From contig JAIBAY010000001.1 of the NCBI GenBank assembly GCA_019694975.1, forward strand, positions 62,001-126,000: a DNA stretch of 64,000 nt, in the 5' to 3' direction. A model generated the notes under the pieces. The model was not told where the DNA came from. It did no database searches and saw only the letters and a program-made list of their open reading frames with translations. The position numbers and the translations under genes were made by a program. Position 1 is the stretch's first letter; every line of letters begins with the position of its first letter. Source of the DNA: Chitinophagales bacterium (GTDB lineage Bacteria; Bacteroidota; Bacteroidia; Chitinophagales; UBA10324). Shown in pieces: positions 19,740 through 27,418 of this stretch.

Positions 19740-22238
19740 CTACCGGATGATGATGAAATTACGGCTGACAAGTTCCTTACCATTGACCGTAATCCTGCAT
19801 GTGTAAATTCCCGGTGCCACATCGAGATTTGACACGGCTATTTTCTGCTCCGTTACCTGCAGCGGTTGTGTATGTACCAACTCTCCGTTCATGTTATAAA
19901 TACCCATGGTGCCGGGTTCGGTCAGGTGATATTTGAGTGAAAAGGAACCCTGATTGGGGTCAGGATAGATGCTTACCGTGGAAAGATTGGCAGGTGTATT
20001 AACAGCAGTAACCGTGTCAACCTGAATCTTTACGAGATACGCATCCTCGTAGCCTCCATAAACTACCTGTGCTGCGCCGGGCGTAGCAATGTCAATACTG
20101 CTCGTTGTGCCTACCTGGTAGATGTGTGTATGCGATTTATCGACGGCCAGTGCCAGCGTGCTCTCACTGCCTTCTTCACCGATATATGATCCCCATTTCC
20201 TGTTTCCATCCGGATCAAAATGCTCAATAAACATATCATCATTACCCCCGAAAACAGGCTGAAATCCATTCGGAGTTGACATGACCGTTGAATTGGAAGT
20301 TGTACCGGCGATATACACTTCGTGGCCAATCATGGTGATGGCCCGGCCGCGGTCATCCAGTGGACCACCAATAAAAGTAGACCATATCGGATATCCGTTG
20401 GTGCTCCATTTCATTAAAACCGCATCATGAAACGGTTCGCCGGCACCATCGTAACCTTCACTCCAGTCAGGCTGAAAGGCGCCCGGCAAGGTTACACCTT
20501 CTTCGCTTGCACTATATCCTGTAAAGTATACAAAGTCACCGTCTTTATCTACATAAACACCTCTGCCACGGTCTTCCACCGCACCGCCCCAATAGGTGCT
20601 CCATTTACAATTGCCGTCCTTGGTAAATTTTGCAAGCAGGTAATCCTGTCCGCCTGCACTGGAATCTTTAAATGCATTTTTCTTGATACCGTATTTGCTG
20701 CCGGTACTGCCATTTACATAAATATTATCCGCATCATCTGTAGCTACACTTCTTCCATGATCTTCATTTTCGCCACCAAGATAAGTACCCCAAATGCGGT
20801 GTCCTGTTGTATCCCATTTGATAAGCATAAGGTCAGAGTTGCCATGCCAATCAGGCTGATAAGTATCCGGTGTAGTAATACCGCTATCACTCTCTGAATA
20901 GCCGACAAGAATAACATTCCCGTCAATATCAAATTTAAGGCGTCGCACCACCTCTGTTCCTTGTCCGCCGAAATACGTGGCCCACTTTCTGTACCCATCT
21001 TTGGTGAAGTATCCCAATACGCCATCATCGCCATCGCCTCCTGCAAACTGATCCCGGAAAATATAATTACCGTTATCCGGATCACCCGCAGCAATACCAT
21101 CAGGGCTGTCAGTATGACTTCCGAAATATAGATTATCATATTTATCCGAAATAACACCACGGATATGGTCAGTTTTGGAACCGCCCCAGTAGGTACCCCA
21201 AAGTCTTCCGCAATTGGAAGTGTATTTTTCGATCTGCATATCAACATCACCCAGCAATTCAGTTTGAAAAGCACCATCGGTGGCTATGCCATCCGAACTA
21301 TAGGTACGTCCGACAAGGATCACATTGTCTTCGCTGTCTACGCAAACACCGCGGCCTTCTTCACTGTACAATCCGCCGGAGTACGTTCCCCATATCACAA
21401 CCGGGTCAATGACTAGAGACTGCTGTTTATCGTAAGGTCCCACCTCGAATGAAATAAAATCTTTGTGCTTCGCAAATGCAACCGATACTGGCATTACTTT
21501 GTTACCGCTGCTATTTTGCAAGAATGATTCAGGTATCATTTCAAACATACGTCCTGATGCATTAGCAGTAACCATGGTACCATTATCCAAAAAATCACGG
21601 TCATTCGATCCCTGGTAACGGTAGCGGATGTCATTCACATTGCCACCCGGGTGAACAATAAAATCATAAACCAATGCCTGATCAGGATACTGTGCAGGAT
21701 TTGCTATCATCACCAGATCAATGTGATCGTAAAGATTCTTATAGGTAACCTTGTTGAATAACTTCACATCCCTGATGCCTTCTTTAGGCGTAAAAGCAAG
21801 ATAATAGTTAAGATAATCAGGTTTCATTTCTTCCGCGATCACCTGTGGATGAGGGTTGGCGCCGATAAACTCCACATCAATACGGTTGCTCTTATAACGT
21901 ACATCCGGTATGGGCCTGTCTTCCGGATCAAGTGAGTGGTCGATGGTATAAGCATCTGACTCCTTTACACTTTGTGGGTCCTCTTCCATCGTGTACATCT
22001 CGAAGCTGATTGAAGACGGCAACAGCTGCACCTTCATCCCCTTATTGACATACATATACAGCAAATCCTTCCGCACTTCACCATGTTGATTTCTGAACTG
22101 TCCCTTGTTTTCAATAAATCCTATCGCACCTTTCAATGGTAACTTCTCAACCTGATGAGCCTGCAGATGAAAGAACGATACTGTCAGAATGAAAACGCTT
22201 AAAGAAATGCGAAGTAACGGAGTAACATAACTTTCCAT
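19740..22238 (-). CDS. T9SS-exported SBBP propeller protein, pair C copy 1
   Basis: 832 residues, first gene of a two-gene operon. Signal peptide (LRISLSVFILTVSFFHLQAH), FIENKGQ-type N-terminal domain (about 40-270), seven repeat strands (GTYSGG, GTYWGG, ATYFGG, GTYLGG, STYWGG, STFIGG, GSYIGE), then a T9SS type A domain (VSIYPDPNQGSFSLKY... to IIIR). Between propeller strands lie recurrent D-x-D-N-x-I-Y/F-V-x-G-x-T strands, as in SBBP repeats. A TAACTTTG box 25 nt before the start supports this gene as the operon head. Surface or secreted protein, function unknown. The paralog downstream has the same domain order and length. Confidence 0.9.
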   Translation of the reverse strand: MESYVTPLLRISLSVFILTVSFFHLQAHQVEKLPLKGAIGFIENKGQFRNQHGEVRKDLLYMYVNKGMKVQLLPSSISFEMYTMEEDPQSVKESDAYTIDHSLDPEDRPIPDVRYKSNRIDVEFIGANPHPQVIAEEMKPDYLNYYLAFTPKEGIRDVKLFNKVTYKNLYDHIDLVMIANPAQYPDQALVYDFIVHPGGNVNDIRYRYQGSNDRDFLDNGTMVTANASGRMFEMIPESFLQNSSGNKVMPVSVAFAKHKDFISFEVGPYDKQQSLVIDPVVIWGTYSGGLYSEEGRGVCVDSEDNVILVGRTYSSDGIATDGAFQTELLGDVDMQIEKYTSNCGRLWGTYWGGSKTDHIRGVISDKYDNLYFGSHTDSPDGIAAGDPDNGNYIFRDQFAGGDGDDGVLGYFTKDGYRKWATYFGGQGTEVVRRLKFDIDGNVILVGYSESDSGITTPDTYQPDWHGNSDLMLIKWDTTGHRIWGTYLGGENEDHGRSVATDDADNIYVNGSTGSKYGIKKNAFKDSSAGGQDYLLAKFTKDGNCKWSTYWGGAVEDRGRGVYVDKDGDFVYFTGYSASEEGVTLPGAFQPDWSEGYDGAGEPFHDAVLMKWSTNGYPIWSTFIGGPLDDRGRAITMIGHEVYIAGTTSNSTVMSTPNGFQPVFGGNDDMFIEHFDPDGNRKWGSYIGEEGSESTLALAVDKSHTHIYQVGTTSSIDIATPGAAQVVYGGYEDAYLVKIQVDTVTAVNTPANLSTVSIYPDPNQGSFSLKYHLTEPGTMGIYNMNGELVHTQPLQVTEQKIAVSNLDVAPGIYTCRITVNGKELVSRNFIIIR

Positions 22239-22262
22239 GCTTTAAAGTATGGTTTAGATTTG

Positions 22263-22270
22263 CAAAGTTA
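22263..22270 (-). promoter_or_regulatory. candidate -7 box (TAACTTTG) for the pair C operon
   Basis: On the minus strand TAACTTTG matches TAnnTTTG exactly, 24 nt upstream of the start at 22238. The -33 element is not clear. Confidence 0.5.
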
Positions 22271-22617
22271 TTGCATTCAGGTAAAACAGCCATTCTAAAA
22301 TTCTTAACAAGCTGTTAATCGGCGCGCCAAAAGTACTTCATTTGCTCCGGACAACCATATTCAATTTTTGAATTGAAATTTTTAACATTACTTTAACCTG
22401 TTTAACAACATAAATAGTGGATGTCCCACGAAAGGTAAATCCTGATACCATTCAAAACAGTCATTTCACCTTGCTGACAAATCATCTGGTGGCATGCAGA
22501 TAAACCGTTCATTAATTTCTCAGGATGATGTGTTTCAACCGTATATAAAATCCTTGGTGTATTTTCACAGCCGGAAAATCATGATTCCGTTTTTCCAAAA
22601 AAAACCTCAACCGATAA
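22271..22617. other. divergent intergenic region with a short inverted repeat
   Basis: About 350 bp between divergent propeller genes. It contains TTCAATT (22360-22366), a four-base TTTG spacer and AATTGAA (22371-22377), a perfect 7-bp inverted repeat that could be an operator but may be chance in this AT-rich stretch. No gene supported. Confidence 0.35.
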
Positions 22618-24240
22618 ATGCAGTTCAGAATTTTACTTCCAAAAAAAGGCAGCCTTTCACCTTGGCAGCTTGTAATGTTACTTGTCGCATTGATCCCGCT
22701 TGCTAACGTGAATACCTGCCTTGCGCAGGTACCGGATATCATATGGTCCAAAACTTTCGGTGGACCGGGAAATGATGTCATGCAGGATATTTTCCCTACC
22801 GCAGACGGAAATTTTATTATGCTCGGCCTGACGGATTCAACGGGCGGTGATGTGACATGTGCAATAAAAGGTAAACATGATACATGGGTAATCAAGATGG
22901 CGCCCGACAGCACGATACTCTGGCAAAAATGTTTTGGCGGAACGCTCGAGGAAGGAAATCCAAATTCAAAAATTATCCAGACAAGCGATGGTGGTTTTCT
23001 TTTTCAAACGGAAAGCTGGTCGGATGATTTTGATGTGCAGGGGCATCATAGCCAAAGCGATGCCTGGACGGTAAAGCTGGATGCAAACGGCAATAAGATA
23101 TGGGCACACTCCTTTGGCGGTACGGATTTCGATACCCCGCGTTTCATGCTGGAATTGCCCGGGCATAAATACCTGCTGATGTCGCGCACCACTTCACATA
23201 ACGGTGATGTGCCAAACAACAGTTACCCTGATTTTTTTAATGCATGGGTGTTTGTTGTCGATCAGGACGGTAACATCATCAGGAATAACATTTATGGTGG
23301 TTCAGGTGATGATGATTTATATAAAGCCATACTGCGGCCGGATGGCACACTCGCTATGTTTGGCCTTACCAATTCCACTGACGGTGATCTTGCAGGACTC
23401 AATACGCAGGGGGTTGACGGATGGATGCTGGTGACCGATACCATGGGCAATGTGATCTCAAGCAAAGTGTATGGGCATCAGAATGAGGAAGACATACTCG
23501 ATGTCTTTCCAACAGCGGATGGAGGTTTCATAACCTTTGGTGATACTCAGGACCCAACAGTTGCAGTGGAGAATGGATCCTGGCATGGTGATTATGATTT
23601 CTGGGCGATGAAGCTGGATGGTAACGGCAATGTTCAATGGCAGGGAATATATGGCGGATTAAAACGCGAACAACTGCATCGTGGTGCGATATCTTCGTAC
23701 GATGGCAGTTATTTCCTCAGCGGTTCAACCTTGTCAACGGATGGTGACATCCTCAATGAAGAAAACAAAGCCAGGGAATATTGTCTCATGCGTATCAGTT
23801 CAGCGGGCGTTTTTCAATGGAGTGTAGCAATCGGTGGCAGCGAGCCCGAATATTGTTACTCTATGCTGGATGGCGGATTTGTAGTGGGCGGTGCCTATTC
23901 CAATGATGGTGATGTGTCAGGGCTGCAAGGCGACGCTGATGGATGGGTGGTTAAATTTGACGTGCCGACATTGATTCAACAAATGGAGTCATCAACCGGT
24001 TTGCAGATTTTTCCCAACCCTTCTAATAACAAAGTACATATTGATTATGGAACTATCAACGCGCCTGAAGTGGTGGAAATAAAAAACATACTTGGCCAGA
24101 CTGTATGCTCACTTCCTTCCGGTCAACAGCACGCTGATATTGATGTGCAGGGATGGATGCCAGGCAACTATTACCTGGTCATTCGTACTAAATCAGGCTC
24201 AGCCCGTCATTATGTAAAACCATTCGAGGTCGTGAAATAA
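22618..24240 (+). CDS. T9SS-exported repeat protein, lone propeller variant
   Basis: 540 residues. A hydrophobic segment at about 19-36 (VMLLVALIPLANVNTCLAQ) is the signal peptide, preceded by a rather long n-region. Seven repeats of a different flavour follow: IIWSKTFGGPGND, ILWQKCFGGTLEE, KIWAHSFGGTDFD, IIRNNIYGGSGDD, VISSKVYGHQNEE, VQWQGIYGGLKRE, FQWSVAIGGSEPE, each followed by a PTADGGFI.FG-type strand and a 'D GDV' turn. This is again a likely seven-bladed propeller, of the type common in Bacteroidota T9SS proteins with 'FGG' repeats. The C-terminal ~80 residues (LQIFPNPSNNKVHIDY) are a T9SS type A sorting domain. It has no FIENKGQ domain. Surface or secreted; ligand unknown. Confidence 0.88.
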   Translation: MQFRILLPKKGSLSPWQLVMLLVALIPLANVNTCLAQVPDIIWSKTFGGPGNDVMQDIFPTADGNFIMLGLTDSTGGDVTCAIKGKHDTWVIKMAPDSTILWQKCFGGTLEEGNPNSKIIQTSDGGFLFQTESWSDDFDVQGHHSQSDAWTVKLDANGNKIWAHSFGGTDFDTPRFMLELPGHKYLLMSRTTSHNGDVPNNSYPDFFNAWVFVVDQDGNIIRNNIYGGSGDDDLYKAILRPDGTLAMFGLTNSTDGDLAGLNTQGVDGWMLVTDTMGNVISSKVYGHQNEEDILDVFPTADGGFITFGDTQDPTVAVENGSWHGDYDFWAMKLDGNGNVQWQGIYGGLKREQLHRGAISSYDGSYFLSGSTLSTDGDILNEENKAREYCLMRISSAGVFQWSVAIGGSEPEYCYSMLDGGFVVGGAYSNDGDVSGLQGDADGWVVKFDVPTLIQQMESSTGLQIFPNPSNNKVHIDYGTINAPEVVEIKNILGQTVCSLPSGQQHADIDVQGWMPGNYYLVIRTKSGSARHYVKPFEVVK

Positions 24241-24350
24241 TATAGCTTGTAAGCGTTGGTAACAAAATACGAGGCAATCCGGGCGCTGCAACCGGTCAGC
24301 GGTCGTACGGATGGCGTGTATCAATCCATTAAAATAAAAAGCTGTTACCT

Positions 24351-27119
24351 ATGAAAAAAGCAGTGATCACTTTCTTGCTTGTAGTATCACTCCTTATCGC
24401 CGCCGCAGTCATTCTTCCATTTATATATAAAGACCGCATTGTAGCGAAACTGAAAAACGCGGTCAATGAGCAAATCAATGCAAGAGTAGATTTCGGCAAT
24501 TTTGATCTCACACTTTTCGCTGCCTTCCCCAACCTTTCGTTTTGCCTGAATGATCTTACCGTTATCGGCATAAATGAATTTGACGGTGATACACTTACTT
24601 CAGTGAAAGAGCTGAAAATAACACTTGACCTGATGAGCGTTATTAAAGGTGAAACTGTAAACATCCGTTCAGTTGCTGCTGACGGCGTATTGCTTAACCT
24701 GCAGGTGCTGAAAGACGGACAAGCAAACTGGGATATTTCAAAACCGGCGCCTGTTACTGGCACATCCTCCGCCACTGCTTACACGATATCGTTAAAATCC
24801 TACAAACTGACGAATGCCGAAATCCGTTATGATGATCAGTCGACCGGAATGAACCTATTGCTGAAGAATGCAAATCATGAAGGAACCGGTGATTTCACGA
24901 AGGATGTCTTTATACTTTCTACTAAAACGGATATGGAAAAACTTTATGCATCCTATGGTGGCATAAGTTACCTGCATGGCGTGCATGCCTTGCTGAACGC
25001 AGATCTTGAAATAGACAATAAGAACAGCAAGTACACTTTTAAAGAAAATACACTTACCCTTAATGATCTTGCAATCGCATTCGACGGGAATGTTGCCATG
25101 CCTGCAGACGATATCGTGATTGATATGAAGTTTGCATCAAAGAAGTCGGGCTTCAATGCCCTCGTTTCTCTCATTCCCACTATTTATAAAAATGACTATC
25201 AGCAGTTAAAGTCATCCGGAACATTTGCATTTGATGGCTTTGTAAAAGGCACCTATAATGATCATGCTTATCCTGCATTCGGCATTAACCTGTCGGTTCA
25301 AAATGGCATGTTTCAATATCCTGCATTGCCTGCTGCCGTAAAGAATGTTGCGATCGACCTTAAGGTGAATAATCCGGATGGCATCACCGACCACACGATC
25401 ATCAACCTGAAACACCTGCATGCGGAAATGGGCGGTGATCCTTTTGATGCACGATTGTACATCAGCACTCCTGTTTCTGATGCCCGCATTGATGCAAGCA
25501 TTAAAGGCAGGATTGATCTCGGCAAAATCAAAGACCTTGTACCACTTGAAAAAGGCACGAACTTGTCCGGATTACTGACTGCTGATGTAACCGCCAAAGG
25601 AAGCATGTCAGCCATTGAAAGCAAAGCTTACGATAAGTTTAATGCCGGAGGCACCATTTCCATTACCGGCATGTATTATAAGAGTTCTTCCTTCCCGTCA
25701 GGCATGATCATCAATAGTTTCCTGCTTTCCTTTAATGCAAAGAATGTGACGCTTAACAATTGCGATGTAAAAGCGGGAGGCAGCGATATCAGGACAACCG
25801 GCACAGTGGATAATCTCTTCGCGTGGTATTTTAAAGACGAACTGTTAAAAGGATCGCTCAACATTACTTCCGGTCTTCTTGATCTGAATCAGCTCATGAC
25901 ATCATCATCGTCTGCTGCTGCGCCGGTGGTGCCCGATACGGCTGCAATGTCCGTGATAACAATTCCGTCCAATATCGATTTCAACCTCCACGCATCAGCC
26001 GCCAAAGTGCTCTACCAGGAATTTGTGCTGCAAAACCTGGAGGGAAATGTTTCCATGAAAAATGCTGTACTCGATATGAGCGGTCTGACCTTTAATATGC
26101 TCGATGGCCGGGTTGAAATGAATGGCGTATATTCAACTGAAAATGTAAAACAACCCGGTTTCAATCTGAGGCTGGCCCTGACCGGTTTTGACATTGCAGA
26201 AACCGCAACATCCATGATCACAGTTCGGAAAATGGCCCCGATCGCTGAAAGATGCTCCGGCAGTTTTTCATCATCACTTAATGTCCTCGGCACATTGAAT
26301 GGCCATATGCAACCGAATCTGAATTCACTCACCGGCAAGGGAACACTGAAGACCGGCAATGTGGTTGTTTCCAATTTTGAACCACTTAATAAAATGGCTG
26401 ATGCGCTGAAGATGCCGCAATACAAACAAGTGGCACTCAGCAATGTCAACCTTTCGTTTGAATTTAAGGATGGAAGAGTACATGTTGCCCCGTTTGAAAC
26501 CATTATTTCCGGCACGAGTGCTTCTATTGAAGGGTCGAGCGGATTCGATAAGACGATTGATTATAACCTTAACCTTTCCATACCAAAAGCACAACTCGGC
26601 ACACAGGCGGTTAACATGGTGAATAACCTCCTGACGGCCGCTAATAAAACAGCAGGCACCCAGTACGCAATGCCGGATCCGGTGCATGTGAAAGTGAATA
26701 TCGGTGGAACAACTACCCATCCTGTAATAAAAACAGGATTGAAAGATGCCGCAACCAATCTTACCGAAACAATTCAGGAAGAAGTGAAAACGGTGGTGGC
26801 AGAAAAAATAGAAGATGGCAAAGCGGAGGCAAAGGCACAAGCCGATAAACTGATTAGTGATGCCGAAGCAAAGGCAAAAGAGTTACATGCAGCCGCAGTA
26901 GTGACGGCAGATAAGGCAAAAAAAGAAGGCTATGTCGCGGCTGATAAACTGGTAGCACAGGCCAAAGATCCGATATCAAAGGCGGCGGCAAAGGCTGCTG
27001 CCGATAAGCTGAAAAAGGAAGCTGATGCACAATCTGCAAAAATTATAAAAGCAGCCGATGATGAAGGTAAACGGCTTGTGGATGAAGCACATAAGCAAGC
27101 CGATGCTTTATTGAAATAG
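24351..27119 (+). CDS. AsmA-family protein with Ala/Lys-rich coiled-coil tail
   Basis: 922 residues. One N-terminal membrane helix (about 3-25) followed by an AsmA-type domain: DFGNFDLTLFAAFPNLSFCLNDLTV, repeated DLNQL/LDMSG beta segments, and the C-terminal AsmA_2-like part with GKGTLKTGNVV and INYNL-like strands up to about residue 800. Family knowledge: AsmA-like proteins are anchored in the inner membrane and reach through the periplasm, influencing outer-membrane lipid or protein assembly. The last ~120 residues are almost entirely Ala, Lys, Glu and Asp in heptad-like order (for example KAEAKAQADKLI), predicting a long soluble helix or coiled coil. It follows the lone propeller gene by 110 bp on the same strand, with its own ATG at 24351. 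Confidence 0.88.
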   Translation: MKKAVITFLLVVSLLIAAAVILPFIYKDRIVAKLKNAVNEQINARVDFGNFDLTLFAAFPNLSFCLNDLTVIGINEFDGDTLTSVKELKITLDLMSVIKGETVNIRSVAADGVLLNLQVLKDGQANWDISKPAPVTGTSSATAYTISLKSYKLTNAEIRYDDQSTGMNLLLKNANHEGTGDFTKDVFILSTKTDMEKLYASYGGISYLHGVHALLNADLEIDNKNSKYTFKENTLTLNDLAIAFDGNVAMPADDIVIDMKFASKKSGFNALVSLIPTIYKNDYQQLKSSGTFAFDGFVKGTYNDHAYPAFGINLSVQNGMFQYPALPAAVKNVAIDLKVNNPDGITDHTIINLKHLHAEMGGDPFDARLYISTPVSDARIDASIKGRIDLGKIKDLVPLEKGTNLSGLLTADVTAKGSMSAIESKAYDKFNAGGTISITGMYYKSSSFPSGMIINSFLLSFNAKNVTLNNCDVKAGGSDIRTTGTVDNLFAWYFKDELLKGSLNITSGLLDLNQLMTSSSSAAAPVVPDTAAMSVITIPSNIDFNLHASAAKVLYQEFVLQNLEGNVSMKNAVLDMSGLTFNMLDGRVEMNGVYSTENVKQPGFNLRLALTGFDIAETATSMITVRKMAPIAERCSGSFSSSLNVLGTLNGHMQPNLNSLTGKGTLKTGNVVVSNFEPLNKMADALKMPQYKQVALSNVNLSFEFKDGRVHVAPFETIISGTSASIEGSSGFDKTIDYNLNLSIPKAQLGTQAVNMVNNLLTAANKTAGTQYAMPDPVHVKVNIGGTTTHPVIKTGLKDAATNLTETIQEEVKTVVAEKIEDGKAEAKAQADKLISDAEAKAKELHAAAVVTADKAKKEGYVAADKLVAQAKDPISKAAAKAAADKLKKEADAQSAKIIKAADDEGKRLVDEAHKQADALLK

Positions 27120-27305
27120 CCAAACTATCCGGCAACCCCTTTGTAAGCAATTAAAGCTGCCGGCTTTCTTTGTCAGCCTTTCAAGATTGATTGCCGAAGT
27201 TATTCTGCCCAATATGCACGGGAGCGCTTCCTTCGTTCTTCCGGCTTAATAGATTCCTTTCAATTTTTTACATTTTTTTGCGATACAAATTGATATCTAT
27301 GGCTG

Positions 27306-27336
27306 TTATCCACAATTTTTTCTACTTTTTTCCACA
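27306..27336 (+). promoter_or_regulatory. two DnaA-box-like nonamers upstream of glnN
   Basis: TTATCCACA (27306-27314) is a perfect match to the DnaA-box consensus and TTTTCCACA (27328-27336) differs from it at one base. Both have the same orientation, 22 bp apart, in an AT-rich 300-bp spacer. They may be chance or a DnaA-responsive site. There is no other sign of a replication origin. Confidence 0.3.
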
Positions 27337-27394
27337 CAAATGACAAATTTAGGGAACTGCATGTAAATATTTTCTGAAAAAATAAATTCCGGTT

Positions 27395-27402
27395 TACCTT
27401 TG
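27395..27402 (+). promoter_or_regulatory. candidate -7 box (TACCTTTG) for glutamine synthetase III
   Basis: Exact TAnnTTTG match 16 nt upstream of the ATG at 27419, with a TTTC/TTTTC stretch about 21 nt further upstream as a weak -33. The leader would be only about ten bases. Confidence 0.5.
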
Positions 27403-27418
27403 ATGCAAATCCTGCATC

